Source: Bifidobacterium platyrrhinorum
Lineage (GTDB): Bacteria > Actinomycetota > Actinomycetes > Actinomycetales > Bifidobacteriaceae
Assembly (NCBI RefSeq): GCF_010667645.1
Contig: NZ_WHZV01000001.1
Coordinates: 78,606-142,605 of the forward strand
Reading direction: 5' to 3'
Length of the DNA stretch: 64,000 nucleotides
Part shown: one piece after another, positions 7,730-16,968 of the stretch
How positions within the stretch are numbered: position 1 is the first letter of the stretch
How the letters are laid out: each line of letters begins with the position of its first letter
Position numbers and translations under genes: made by a program
The notes under the pieces: generated by a model
What the model saw: the letters and a program-made list of their open reading frames with translations, nothing else
Databases searched by the model: none
Told to the model about the DNA's origin: nothing

Positions 7730-8722
7730 ATGGAAACACTGTCCCGCGCGATCGGAGCGCTGACCGGACTGTCCCTGGGCGACGCGCTGGGCATGCCCAC
7801 GCAGAGCATGTCCGCCGAACGGATCGCCGAGGAATACGGCGGAGGCATCACCGGGCTGGTCGACGCGACCGCCGCGCAGCCCATCGCGCCGAACATGAAG
7901 GCCGGGTCGGTCACCGACGACACCGAACAGGCCCTGCTCGTCGCGCGCCTCATCATCGAGGGCGAAGGCCACATCGACCCGATGCGCCTCGCCCACGACC
8001 TGCTCGACTGGGAGGACGACATGCGCGCCCGCGGCTCGCTCGACCTGCTGGGCCCCTCCACCAAGCTCGCGCTCGAACAGGTGCGCGCCGGCGCCGACAT
8101 CTCCACGACCGGCCGTACCGGCACGACGAACGGCGCCGCCATGCGCGTCACCCCCGTCGGCATCGCCCACCGCGCCGGCGAGGCCGGCTTCGCCGACTAC
8201 GTCTGGGAATCCTGCCGTGTGACGCACAACACCGTCAACGGCTTCCAGGGAGCCGCGCTCGTCGCCGCCGCCGTCAGCCACGGCATCGACGGAAGCGCCC
8301 CCCGCGAGGCCCTGGACAAGGCCATCGACGACGTGGCCGCCCTCGACGCCCCCGGCGCATGGAGCGCGAAGGCCAACGTGCTGGCGCGCACCCGCATCGC
8401 CATGTCGCTGGCCGACGAGCCGGACGACGCCGTGTTCCTGCGCCGCCTGCGCGAGGAGAACGGCACATCGGTCGAATCCAACGAATCCGTGGCCGCCGCG
8501 TTCGCCCTCGCCCGCCGCTACGCCGACGAGCCGGTCAAGGCGCTGTACGCGGCCGCGTCCATCGGCGGCGACACCGACACCATGGCCGCCATGGCCGGCG
8601 GCATGCTCGGCGCGGCCTGCGGCCCCGACGCCTTCCCCGCCGACCAGGTCGCCAAGGTGCGCGACGTCTCCCACCTCGATCTCGAACCCATCGCGTCTCG
8701 TCTCGTCGCCCTGCGCGGCTGA
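7730..8722 (+). CDS. ADP-ribosylglycohydrolase-family hydrolase
   Basis: A 330-residue all-helical DraG/ARH-type protein. Both metal-binding blocks of the family are visible: SVTDDTEQ near residue 60 and GGDTDTMAAMAGG near residue 284, which together hold the two magnesium ions. Such enzymes remove ADP-ribose from proteins or split related N-glycosides. In the homologous yeg cluster of E. coli the equivalent is YegU. Placement between a regulator and a base/nucleoside permease plus sugar kinase suggests that it hydrolyses a small N-ribosyl compound rather than a modified protein. AGGAG precedes the start. It is first in a three-gene operon. Confidence 0.9.
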   Translation: METLSRAIGALTGLSLGDALGMPTQSMSAERIAEEYGGGITGLVDATAAQPIAPNMKAGSVTDDTEQALLVARLIIEGEGHIDPMRLAHDLLDWEDDMRARGSLDLLGPSTKLALEQVRAGADISTTGRTGTTNGAAMRVTPVGIAHRAGEAGFADYVWESCRVTHNTVNGFQGAALVAAAVSHGIDGSAPREALDKAIDDVAALDAPGAWSAKANVLARTRIAMSLADEPDDAVFLRRLREENGTSVESNESVAAAFALARRYADEPVKALYAAASIGGDTDTMAAMAGGMLGAACGPDAFPADQVAKVRDVSHLDLEPIASRLVALRG

Positions 8723-8780
8723 CTCGTCCCGCAAAACCGGCAAAACCAACCACCCCCCCACTCAACGAGGAGAACCAACC

Positions 8781-10274
8781 ATGTCAGACAACACCAACGC
8801 GAAGGCGGGAACGATCCTGTCGAAGGTGGAGCAACGCGGCATCGAACCGGTGCCGGCCGACCAGCGCAACGGCACCCCGGGACAGCTGTTCTGGGTGTGG
8901 TTCGCCGCCAACATCTCCATCCTGGGCATCCCGCTCGGCGCCACGCTCATCTCCCTCGGGCTCAACCTGTGGCAGGCCGTCCTCGCCGCCGCCATCGGCT
9001 CGTTCGGCTCGTTCGCGCTCGTCGGCCTCATCTCCGTGGCCGGACGCCGCGGCGGCGCGCCGAGCCTCACCCTGTCGCGTTCCATCTTCGGCGTGCGCGG
9101 CAACGCCGGCCCCACCCTGGTCGCCCTGCTCAGCCGCCTCGGCTGGGAGACCGTGAACACCATCACCGGCGCGTTCGCCCTGCTGTCCCTGATCTCCATC
9201 TGCTTCGGCACCTCCTCCGAGTACAAGGCCGTGCCCGCGCTCACCATCGGATGCATCCTCGTGTTCGTGTTCCTCACCGTGTGCATCTCCGCCACCGGCC
9301 ACTCGTTCATCCTCACCGTGCAGAAGTGGGCCACCTGGATCTTCGGCGCGCTCACCCTCCTCGTCGCCGTCTACCTCGCCACCACCGTCGACTGGGGAAG
9401 CTTCATCGGCGCCAAGCCCGGCTCCATGAGCGCCCTCGTCATCGGCGTCGGCACCATCGCCGCCGGCACCGGCATCGGCTGGGTGAACTCCGGCGCCGAC
9501 ATGGCCCGCTACCAGAAGACATCCGTCTCCGCCGGCTCGCTCGTCCTCACCGCCGCCGCCGGCGCAGGCATCCCGCTGGTCATCGTCATCGGCCTCGGCT
9601 CCGCGCTCACCGCCGGCGACGCCTCGATCGCGGCCGCCGCCGACCCGATCGCCGCCGTGCGCGGCGCCCTGCCCGTGTGGGTGTCCGTCCCGTACCTCGT
9701 CGCCGCCTTCGCCGGACTGCTCATGTCGAACAACCTGTCCGTCTACTCGGCCGGCCTGACCACCATCACCCTCGGCATCCGCATCCCGCGCTACGCGGCC
9801 GTCGTCGTCGACGTGGTCGTCACCACCACCGGCGCCACCTACTTCATGCTCGGCTCCGACAACTTCTACGGCCCGTTCGTCACGTTCATCTCGCTGCTCG
9901 CCGTGCCGCTGAGCGCCTGGACCGGCGTGTTCCTCACCGACATGATCCGCCGGCGCCGCTACGACCCCGAGGCCCTGCTCGACCTGAGCGCCAAGTCCCG
10001 CTACTACTACTGGCACGGCGTCCGCCCCAGCGCGTTCGTCGCATGGCTCGCCGCGCTCGTCATCGGCTACCTGTTCTACGTGGCCCGCGTCTCCGCGGAC
10101 GTGGTGTGGTTCTCCGGCCCGTTCGCCGACACCGTCATCGGCCGCAACGGCCTCGCATGGCTCGTCGCCCTGCTCGTCGGAGGTGTCCTGTACGCCGCGT
10201 TCGGCGGCCTGAGGATCGACGAGGCCGACACCGTCGAGGAGACGGCCGCCGGCGAGAACGGCAAGGAGGACTGA
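8781..10274 (+). CDS. NCS1-family cytosine/purine permease
   Basis: A 497-residue membrane protein with about 12 hydrophobic helices, of the nucleobase-cation-symport-1 (CodB/Fcy2-like) family. The N-terminal part (IEPVPADQRNGTPGQLFWVW, followed by ANISILGIPLGA) and the helix carrying GLISVAGRRGGAPSLTLSRS are characteristic. The family imports cytosine, purines, allantoin, hydantoins or related compounds with a cation. Here it sits between a DraG-type hydrolase and a PfkB kinase, taking the place that the nucleoside transporter YegT has in E. coli. A strong GAGGAG precedes the ATG. The kinase gene follows after a 2-base gap. Confidence 0.9.
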   Translation: MSDNTNAKAGTILSKVEQRGIEPVPADQRNGTPGQLFWVWFAANISILGIPLGATLISLGLNLWQAVLAAAIGSFGSFALVGLISVAGRRGGAPSLTLSRSIFGVRGNAGPTLVALLSRLGWETVNTITGAFALLSLISICFGTSSEYKAVPALTIGCILVFVFLTVCISATGHSFILTVQKWATWIFGALTLLVAVYLATTVDWGSFIGAKPGSMSALVIGVGTIAAGTGIGWVNSGADMARYQKTSVSAGSLVLTAAAGAGIPLVIVIGLGSALTAGDASIAAAADPIAAVRGALPVWVSVPYLVAAFAGLLMSNNLSVYSAGLTTITLGIRIPRYAAVVVDVVVTTTGATYFMLGSDNFYGPFVTFISLLAVPLSAWTGVFLTDMIRRRRYDPEALLDLSAKSRYYYWHGVRPSAFVAWLAALVIGYLFYVARVSADVVWFSGPFADTVIGRNGLAWLVALLVGGVLYAAFGGLRIDEADTVEETAAGENGKED

Positions 10275-10276
10275 CG

Positions 10277-11251
10277 ATGGGCGCCACCCGCGAACCGAAG
10301 GTCCTGCACCTCGCCCAGGTCGTCGTCGACCTGACCATGCGCGTCGACCACCTGCCCGAACGCGGCGGCGACATCTTCGCCACCGAAAACGGCATCAGCG
10401 CCGGCGGCGGATACAACGTGCTCTACGCGGTGCGCCGCCTCGGCGCGCCCGCCGCCTACATGGGCGGCATCGGCACCGGGCCGATGGCCGACGTGGCGCG
10501 CAAGGCGCTCGCCGACATCGACGTCCCCGCCGAGGGCGCGACCCTGACCGACGTGGACACCGGCTACAGCGTGGCCATGACCGAACCGGACGGCGAACGC
10601 ACGTTCGTCTCCACCCGCGGCGCCGAGACGATGGTGCCGGTCGACTCCTACGAGAGGATCGACCTGGTCGACGGCGACGTCGTGTACCTGTGCGGCTATT
10701 CATTCTCGCACACGTCGAACCGCGAGGCCATCATGCGCTTCGCGCGCCGCAACGCCGGCTGGGGCGGCACCGTCGTGTTCGACGTGTCCCCGATGGTCGA
10801 AACCATCCCCGACGAATGCCTCGAGACGGTCGGCCTTCTGCACCCGCTGTGGTCGATGAACGAGCGCGAGGGCGCGATCCTCACCGCGCGCTTCGGCCTC
10901 GAACCGGAATCCGGTTCCGCGGATGGCGGCATGACCGACCGCGACCGGTGCGCCGCGCTCGCCCGCCGGTTCGACTCGCCCGTCGTGCTGCGCGTCGGCG
11001 CGGACGGCGCCTGGTACGGCACGCCCGACGGCTCCGTCGAGCACGTGCCGCCCTACCGGGTGAGCGTCGTGGACACGAACGGCGCCGGCGACGCCCATGC
11101 GGGCGCCCTGTGCGCGGCGCTGTTCCTCGGGCGCCCGATGCGCGAGGCGCTCAGGCTGGCCAACTGCGCCGGTGCGCTGTCCACCACGCATCGCGGCCCC
11201 GCCACCTGCCCGCCGCTCGACGAGCTGGAGGCCGCCGCGGCCACGCTGTAA
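10277..11251 (+). CDS. PfkB-family carbohydrate (ribokinase-like) kinase
   Basis: A 324-residue cytosolic kinase. The substrate-side block GGGYNVLYAVRRLGAPAAYMG (residues about 42-62) and the C-terminal signature DTNGAGDAHAG (about 265-275, with the catalytic Asp) are both intact. It would phosphorylate the sugar or nucleoside released or imported by the two preceding genes. It corresponds to YegV of the E. coli yegTUVW cluster. GGAGGA overlaps the end of the permease gene and directs the ATG at 10277, so translation is probably coupled. A very strong hairpin ends the operon. The substrate cannot be read from the sequence. Confidence 0.9.
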   Translation: MGATREPKVLHLAQVVVDLTMRVDHLPERGGDIFATENGISAGGGYNVLYAVRRLGAPAAYMGGIGTGPMADVARKALADIDVPAEGATLTDVDTGYSVAMTEPDGERTFVSTRGAETMVPVDSYERIDLVDGDVVYLCGYSFSHTSNREAIMRFARRNAGWGGTVVFDVSPMVETIPDECLETVGLLHPLWSMNEREGAILTARFGLEPESGSADGGMTDRDRCAALARRFDSPVVLRVGADGAWYGTPDGSVEHVPPYRVSVVDTNGAGDAHAGALCAALFLGRPMREALRLANCAGALSTTHRGPATCPPLDELEAAAATL

Positions 11252-11276
11252 CCGTGGGGTGCATGAATCTCATCGC

Positions 11277-11327
11277 ATACGCATGATGGGGCCGACCGGT
11301 CGTTCCGGTCGGCCCCATCATGCGTAT
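11277..11327. terminator. Bidirectional terminator, 23-bp perfect stem
   Basis: Bases 11277-11299 pair perfectly with 11305-11327 (core GATGGGGCCGACCGG), with a 5-base loop. It lies between the convergent kinase and DXS-family genes and can serve both. Confidence 0.9.
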
Positions 11328-11371
11328 ATGCGCAAAGGGCGCGGCGCCCCATGTGGAGACGGGTTGCGGAG

Positions 11372-13405
11372 CTACTCGCCGAGCGCCTCGTGAATGCGCC
11401 GCACGACCGCCTCCACGGTCAGCCCGTAGCGTTCGTCGAGATCGGCGAGCGGCACGCGGTCGGTGAACTCCTTGTCCGCGCCGACGTTGATGACGCGCAT
11501 GCCGCCGTCCGCGCCCGCGGTGCGCCGGTTCGCGTAGTATGCGGTCACCTTCTCGCCCCAGCCGCCTTCCAGCTGGCCGTCCTCCAACGTGACGACGAGG
11601 CGGTGCCCGTCGCGCAACGATTCGAGCGCGGCCGTATCCAGCGTGGTGCACTGACGAGGATCGATGAGGGTCGCGTCGATGGGGGAGCGGCCGTCGGCCG
11701 CCGCGGACAGCGCCTTGACCACCCGTTCGCCCAACGGATGCGTGTTGCCGAGCGCGATGACCGCCACGCCGGATCCCGCCCGATCGGTGCGGTACGACAG
11801 CATGCCGGCGGGATCCCAGGCCGGGCGCACACCGGCGCCCTCCGACCCGCGCAGCACCTCCTCGGGGGACAGTTCGCGCCTCAGCGCGCGCTCCCTGTCC
11901 AGGATCGACTGGCCGGGCACGCGGATCACCACCGGGCCGTCGGACCGTCCGGGCGTGCCTGCCGGGGCCGTGGACCAGGCCAGGGCGTCGAGATAGTCGC
12001 GCGTCGAGGTGGGCGCGAGCATCGTCACCCCCGGGATGTTCGCGAACATCGCGACGTCGTACGCGCCGGAATGCGTGTTGTCCGAACCGGACAGGCCGCC
12101 GAGGAAATCGAGCACCGTGACGTGCGAACGGTTGAGGCTCATCTCCTGGAAGAACTGGTCGTAGGCGCGCTGGAAGAACGAGGCCGTCGTCGCCACCACC
12201 GGCGTGCCGCCCGCGCGGGCGATGCCGGAGGCGAACGCCACCGCGTGCGATTCGGTGATGCCGCAATCCACATAATGCGATCCGGCGCGTTCGCGGAATT
12301 CATGCGTGATGCCGTTCGAGCCCGGGGTGGCGGGCGAGACGACCACGAGCCCGGGCTCATGGGGGAAGCGGCGTTCCAGGGCCGCCATCGCCAGCTTGCC
12401 GTAATGCTTGCGCGGATCGTCCGGACGGCCCAGCGCCCTGTCGGGCGTCTGCCAGTGCGACGCCTCGCACTGGCCCTCGTGCGGCACGGCGTCCGGCAGG
12501 TCGCAATGGTCCGACTTCCACGGTTCGGCGTGCGAGACGTTGCCGGTGGCGGCGACGCCGGTATCGGTCGGGGGGACGGCGACGCCGGCATGGTCCGTGG
12601 CGCCGCCGCGCGACGCGCCCGGCGCGAATCCGGCGCCCTTGAGCGTATGGATGTGCACGACGACCGGATGGCCGATCCCCTTGACCTCCTCGAACGCCGC
12701 CACCAGCGCGTCCACGTCGTTGCCCTGCGCCACGTAACGGTAGTCGAGGCCGAACGCGTTGAACAGGTTCGGCTGGGCGGTGCCGTTCGAGGCGCGCAGC
12801 CTCGCCAGCGGGCCGTACATGCCGCCGAAGTCGCCGGCGATCGACATCTCGTTGTCGTTGAGCACGATGATGAGGTTGTCGCCCTGCTCGGCCGCGTTGT
12901 TCAACCCCTCGAACGCGACACCGGAGCTCAGCGACCCGTCGCCGATCACGGCGATCACATCGCCGATGCCCGCGTCGTCGGCGCCGCCGGAAGCGGCCAG
13001 CGCCATGTCGCGCGTCTTCGCCAGCCCGCAGGCGAGCGAGATCGACGTACCGGTGTGGCCGAGCGTGAACTGGTCGTGTTCGCTTTCCGCGGGGTTCGTG
13101 AACCCGGTCACCTCGTCGAAACGCGCCGGGTCGAGGTACGCTCCGGCGCGGCCGGTGAGCATCTTGTGCACATAGCTTTGGTGCGACACGTCGAACACGA
13201 TGCGGTCGTGCGGCGAATCGAACACGCGGTGCAGGGCGACGGTGGCCTCCACCATGCCGAGATTCGAACCGATGTGGCCGCCGTGCGCATGGCCGTATTC
13301 CAGCAGCGTGGCGCGGATGTCGCGGCACAGGTCGTGCAGCCGGGCCCGGGAGAGCGCCTTGACGTCGGCCGGCCCCGAAATCCGTTCCAACATGCCATTC
13401 GCCAT
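11372..13405 (-). CDS. dxs: 1-deoxy-D-xylulose-5-phosphate synthase family protein
   Basis: A 677-residue thiamine-diphosphate enzyme of the DXS/transketolase family. The N-terminal HGGHIGSNLGMVEATVALHR and the ThDP motif GDGSLSSGVAFEGLNNA with the following N-D-N-EMSI identify it. DXS condenses pyruvate with glyceraldehyde 3-phosphate to start the MEP route to isoprenoids. Several blocks differ from the textbook enzyme: VSHQSYVHK instead of GHQAYPHK, and GHTGTSISLACGLA. It may therefore belong to a DXS-like subgroup found in some Gram-positives, and the pathway assignment is less than certain. The start has AAGGGGAA upstream. It is monocistronic, with the terminator at 11277. Confidence 0.85.
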   Translation of the reverse strand: MANGMLERISGPADVKALSRARLHDLCRDIRATLLEYGHAHGGHIGSNLGMVEATVALHRVFDSPHDRIVFDVSHQSYVHKMLTGRAGAYLDPARFDEVTGFTNPAESEHDQFTLGHTGTSISLACGLAKTRDMALAASGGADDAGIGDVIAVIGDGSLSSGVAFEGLNNAAEQGDNLIIVLNDNEMSIAGDFGGMYGPLARLRASNGTAQPNLFNAFGLDYRYVAQGNDVDALVAAFEEVKGIGHPVVVHIHTLKGAGFAPGASRGGATDHAGVAVPPTDTGVAATGNVSHAEPWKSDHCDLPDAVPHEGQCEASHWQTPDRALGRPDDPRKHYGKLAMAALERRFPHEPGLVVVSPATPGSNGITHEFRERAGSHYVDCGITESHAVAFASGIARAGGTPVVATTASFFQRAYDQFFQEMSLNRSHVTVLDFLGGLSGSDNTHSGAYDVAMFANIPGVTMLAPTSTRDYLDALAWSTAPAGTPGRSDGPVVIRVPGQSILDRERALRRELSPEEVLRGSEGAGVRPAWDPAGMLSYRTDRAGSGVAVIALGNTHPLGERVVKALSAAADGRSPIDATLIDPRQCTTLDTAALESLRDGHRLVVTLEDGQLEGGWGEKVTAYYANRRTAGADGGMRVINVGADKEFTDRVPLADLDERYGLTVEAVVRRIHEALGE

Positions 13406-13638
13406 ACGCGCATTCCCCTTCCCTGTGTTTCCTCTGCCGACGCAAGCCTAGACGCACCGGTGCCCCCGTCCGCGGCGCCTCGCGGCAATGCCCCCAACAT
13501 CTCCGTAAATCCGAGGGGGCGTCCTTCCGGTCCCGGTACGCCGTGCCGTGCCGCGGCGCGTCGCCCTCCCGCACGGGCCGCGCGTGGGAGAATGAGGACG
13601 ACACGACGCCGTATCCACCGATAGCGAAAGGAACGCCG

Positions 13639-14631
13639 ATGAAGGCCGTATACGCTTCCCGCGTCAACAACGCCGACCCGCTCGCCGCACTCGCCGTGGG
13701 CGACCTGCCCGCGCCGGAGCCGAAGCCGTTGTGGTCCACCGTCACCGTCAGGGCCGCGACCGTCAACCACCACGACATCTGGAGCCTTCGCGGCGTCGGG
13801 CTGCGCGCCGAACAGACGCCGATGATCCTCGGCACCGACGCCGCCGGCGTCCTCGACGAGGACGTGCCCGGACGCGGCGGCCCCAAGGCCGGGGACGAGG
13901 TCGTGCTCTACACGTTCGTCGGCACCGACGGCGCCGGCGTGGCCCCCGGCGAGCGGCGCACCATCCTGTCCGAGAAATACCCGGGCACGATGGCCGAGAA
14001 GACCCAGGTGCCGGCCGCGAACGTGTTCGCCAAACCCGCGAACCTCGACTTCGCCGAGGCGGCGGCGCTCGGCACCAGCTGGCTCACCGCCTACTCGCTC
14101 GTGTTCCGCGCCGCCGATGCCAAGCCCGGCGACACGATCCTCGTGCAGGGCGCGGGCGGCGGCGTGTCCACCGCCGCGATCCGGCTCGCGCACGCCGCCG
14201 GACTGGAGGTGTTCGTCACGTCGCGTTCGGCGGACAGGCGAGAACGCGCGCTGGCGCTCGGCGCCGACGCCGCGTTCGAAACGGGCGCGCGCCTGCCGCG
14301 CAAGGTCGACGCCGTCATCGAATCGGTGGGGGCCGCCACCTGGTCGCACTCCGTGAAATCCGTGCGTCCCGGCGGCGTGATCGCCGTGTGCGGCGCGACC
14401 ACCGGCGACCAGCCGGGCGCCGAACTCACGCGCGTGTTCTTCCAGGACATCCGCGTGCAGGGCAACACGATGGGCTCGCGCGAGGACTTCGCCCGACTGC
14501 TGCGCTTCGTCGAGCACACCGACCTGCATCCCGTGATCGACTCGACGTACGCGGGACTCGACGCCGCGCCGGAGGCGTTCCGCCGCGTGCTCGGCGGCGA
14601 CATGTTCGGCAAGGTCGCCATCACCGTGTGA
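13639..14631 (+). CDS. Quinone-oxidoreductase-like MDR dehydrogenase
   Basis: A 330-residue medium-chain dehydrogenase/reductase. Residues about 1-130 form the GroES-like catalytic domain and residues about 140-290 the Rossmann domain, with the nucleotide-binding motif QGAGGGVSTAAIRLA. The structural-zinc cysteines of alcohol dehydrogenases are absent, which places it with the zinc-free or single-zinc quinone reductases. It probably uses NADPH; the substrate is unknown. The upstream part of the open frame is low-complexity, and AAAGGAA before 13639 supports the chosen start. It is the gene before purE but is unlikely to belong to that operon functionally. Confidence 0.85.
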   Translation: MKAVYASRVNNADPLAALAVGDLPAPEPKPLWSTVTVRAATVNHHDIWSLRGVGLRAEQTPMILGTDAAGVLDEDVPGRGGPKAGDEVVLYTFVGTDGAGVAPGERRTILSEKYPGTMAEKTQVPAANVFAKPANLDFAEAAALGTSWLTAYSLVFRAADAKPGDTILVQGAGGGVSTAAIRLAHAAGLEVFVTSRSADRRERALALGADAAFETGARLPRKVDAVIESVGAATWSHSVKSVRPGGVIAVCGATTGDQPGAELTRVFFQDIRVQGNTMGSREDFARLLRFVEHTDLHPVIDSTYAGLDAAPEAFRRVLGGDMFGKVAITV

Positions 14632-14702
14632 GCGCCGGCCGCAGCGGGGTGGGCGGGGGAGTACAGTGAGACCGTATTCTCAATAACGCGGAGGTAATGA
14701 TA

Positions 14703-15200
14703 ATGACGGACAGCAAGCCCGAAGTGGCCGTCGTCATGGGATCGTCCAGTGACTGGGAGACCATGAAGCGCGCCTGCGACATCCTCGACCAGTTCGGTGT
14801 GGCCTATCACAAGCAGGTGATCTCGGCCCACCGCACCCCGGAGCTCATGGCCGACTTCGCGCACAACGCGCGCGCCAACGGCCTCAAGGTCATCATCGCC
14901 GGCGCGGGCGGCGCCGCCCACCTGCCCGGCATGATCGCCGCGCAGACCACGCTGCCCGTCATCGGCGTGCCCGTGCGCTCCCACGCCCTGTCCGGCTGGG
15001 ATTCGCTGCTCTCCATCGTGCAGATGCCCGGCGGCATCCCCGTCGCCACCACCGCCGTCGGCAACTCCGGCGCCACCAACGCCGGCCTGCTCGCCGTGCA
15101 GATGCTGTCCGCGTTCGAGCCGGAACTGGCGGACAAGCTCAAGGACTACCGCGATTCGCTCAAGGAGAAGGTGGCCGAATCCAATGCCCAGCTTGTTTGA
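14703..15200 (+). CDS. purE: N5-carboxyaminoimidazole ribonucleotide mutase
   Basis: A 165-residue class I PurE. The active-site block GSSSDWETMK near the N-terminus and the SAHRTPELM motif around residue 40 are both present. It converts N5-CAIR to CAIR in purine synthesis and works as an octamer. Two start codons lie six bases apart (14697 and 14703). The GGAGG ends two bases before the first and eight before the second, so the second is preferred. The 3' end overlaps purK by 17 bases, meaning that the pair is translationally coupled. No copy of the pur element shared by purF and purC is found upstream. Confidence 0.97.
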   Translation: MTDSKPEVAVVMGSSSDWETMKRACDILDQFGVAYHKQVISAHRTPELMADFAHNARANGLKVIIAGAGGAAHLPGMIAAQTTLPVIGVPVRSHALSGWDSLLSIVQMPGGIPVATTAVGNSGATNAGLLAVQMLSAFEPELADKLKDYRDSLKEKVAESNAQLV

Positions 15201-16407
15201 GGAAACCCACGGCGCCACGCAGATGCTGCAGCCGGGCGCGACCATCGGCATCATCGGCGGCGGCCAGCTCGGCCGCATGATGGCCCTGAGCGCCAAGTAC
15301 ATGGGCTTCCGCATCGGCGTGCTCGACCCCACCCCCGACTGCCCGACCGCGCAGGTGGCCGACTTCCAGGTCGTCGGCGAATACGACGACAAGACCGCCA
15401 TCCACGATCTGGCGGAGAAGTCCGACGTGCTCACCTACGAGTTCGAGAACGTGGACGCCGACTCCATCGACGAGGTGCGCCACCTGGTCGCCGCCCCGCA
15501 GGGCACCGACCTGCTGCGCGTCACCCAGGACCGCATCAACGAGAAGACGTTCATCAACAGGCACGGCATCGAGACCGCCCCGTGGCGCGAGGTCAACGAC
15601 TTCGACGAGCTCGAGGCCGCCATCGACGAACTCCGCTACCCGTGCGTGCTCAAGACCCGTTCCGGCGGCTACGACGGCCACGGCCAGCACGTGCTGAGGA
15701 ACGACATGGACCTCGAGAAGATCCGCGCCCGCGGCGACCGCGGCGGCGGTTTCCCCCCGTCCATCCTCGAGGGCTTCGTCGACTTCGCGTTCGAGGCGTC
15801 GATCCTCGTGTCCGGCAACGGCAAGGACTACGTCACGTTCCCGATCGTGCGCAACGACCACCGCAACAACATCCTGCACATGACGATCGCCCCCGCCGAG
15901 GTCGACCCCTCGATCGCGCGGACCGCGCACGAGATGGCGCTCGCGCTCGCCAAGGGCTTCGAACTGGCCGGCACGCTCGCCATCGAGCTGTTCGTCACCA
16001 AGGACGGCCGCGTGATCGTCAATGAGCTCGCGCCGCGCCCGCACAACTCCGGCCACTACACCATCGAGGCGTGCTCCATCGACCAGTTCGACGCGCACAT
16101 CCGCGGCATCGCCGGCTGGCCGCTCATCCAGCCGAAGCTGCTCAGCCCCGCCGTCATGGTCAACGTGCTCGGCCAGCACGTGCTGCCCACGCGCGCGCAG
16201 ATCGCCACGCACCCCGAATGGAACGTGCACGACTACGGCAAGGCGCAGCTGCGCCACAACCGCAAGATGGGCCACATCACCGTGCTCACCGACGACACCG
16301 CGCGCACCGTCGACGAACTCGAGGCGACCGGCTGCTGGGACGACCTCAAGGCCTACGCGCGCCCGTTCGTGCAGCCCGCCGGCGCCGCCTCCGCCAAGGA
16401 GGAGTGA
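15184..16407 (+). CDS. purK: N5-carboxyaminoimidazole ribonucleotide synthase
   Basis: A 407-residue ATP-grasp enzyme that makes N5-CAIR from AIR, bicarbonate and ATP, the substrate for PurE. The dinucleotide-like GIIGGGQLGRM near residue 22 starts the N-terminal domain; the ATP-grasp core includes the segment CVLKTRSGGYDGHGQ around residue 155 and the metal-binding NELAPRPHNSGHYT around 280. The ATG lies within purE in another frame (17-base overlap). Ten bases after its stop the Fur-family gene begins, so purE, purK and that regulator may be read as one transcript. Confidence 0.97.
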   Translation: MPSLFEETHGATQMLQPGATIGIIGGGQLGRMMALSAKYMGFRIGVLDPTPDCPTAQVADFQVVGEYDDKTAIHDLAEKSDVLTYEFENVDADSIDEVRHLVAAPQGTDLLRVTQDRINEKTFINRHGIETAPWREVNDFDELEAAIDELRYPCVLKTRSGGYDGHGQHVLRNDMDLEKIRARGDRGGGFPPSILEGFVDFAFEASILVSGNGKDYVTFPIVRNDHRNNILHMTIAPAEVDPSIARTAHEMALALAKGFELAGTLAIELFVTKDGRVIVNELAPRPHNSGHYTIEACSIDQFDAHIRGIAGWPLIQPKLLSPAVMVNVLGQHVLPTRAQIATHPEWNVHDYGKAQLRHNRKMGHITVLTDDTARTVDELEATGCWDDLKAYARPFVQPAGAASAKEE

Positions 16408-16416
16408 CCGTCCGGC

Positions 16417-16818
16417 ATGGTTGAACACATCGAACGCCAGACCAGGCAGAAGGACGCGATCCATGCGGCGCTCGCCGGCTGCGACGAGTTCATCTCCGCC
16501 CAGGACCTGCACCGGCGCATGCAGGACGAGGGGTCGCGCATCGGACTGGCCACCGTGTACCGGCAGCTCAACGCGCTCGCCGACTCCGGCGCCGCCGACA
16601 CGATCAGGCTCGACGGCCAGCAGCTGTTCCGTCTGTGCGGTGACGACGCGCACCATCATCATCTGGTGTGCAAGCGTTGCGGGCGCACGGTGGAGATCGA
16701 GCCGCCGGACGAGGCGTGGCTGCGTGGCGTGGCCGCCAGGCACGGGTTCACCGTCGAGAGCCATACGCTCGAGGTCTTCGGGCTGTGCCCGGAATGCCAG
16801 GAGGGAAGGACCGTCTGA
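16417..16818 (+). CDS. Fur-family metalloregulator (Zur/Fur-like)
   Basis: A 133-residue repressor. Residues about 1-75 are the winged-helix DNA-binding part (IGLATVYRQLNALADSG). The C-terminal half has the metal motif HHHHLVCKRCG and a second CPEC, giving the two C-X2-C pairs of the structural zinc site. A Fur-type 7-1-7 inverted repeat is found 700 bases downstream, in front of the metal-binding lipoprotein gene, a likely target. Zur is favoured by the zinc-binding pattern and the target, but Fur or Mur cannot be excluded. The gene is probably co-transcribed with purEK and ends at a strong terminator. Confidence 0.88.
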   Translation: MVEHIERQTRQKDAIHAALAGCDEFISAQDLHRRMQDEGSRIGLATVYRQLNALADSGAADTIRLDGQQLFRLCGDDAHHHHLVCKRCGRTVEIEPPDEAWLRGVAARHGFTVESHTLEVFGLCPECQEGRTV

Positions 16819-16829
16819 GCGGGGCGTGG

Positions 16830-16874
16830 GGGGCCGGCATCATCGGATCATGGATTTCCGATGATGCCGGCCCC
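16830..16874 (+). terminator. Rho-independent terminator after the Fur-family gene
   Basis: A perfect 17-bp stem (16830-16846 with 16858-16874, core GGCCGGCATCATCGG) is followed within a few bases by TTTTT at 16881. It ends the purE-purK-fur transcript. Confidence 0.92.
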
Positions 16875-16968
16875 TCGCCGTTTTTGTGGGTTTTCGCATG
16901 GTGCTGCGGCGTGGTTGTACTCCCCGCCGTTTTCCTGGCTTCTTTGCATGGTGTTGTGGCATGGCCGT

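Noticed and set aside
11372-13405. Transketolase or pyruvate dehydrogenase E1 instead of DXS
   Set aside because: The HGGHIGSNLG and GDGSLSSG...LNN motif order and 677-residue length fit DXS-family better, though unusual blocks leave a DXS-like paralogue possible.
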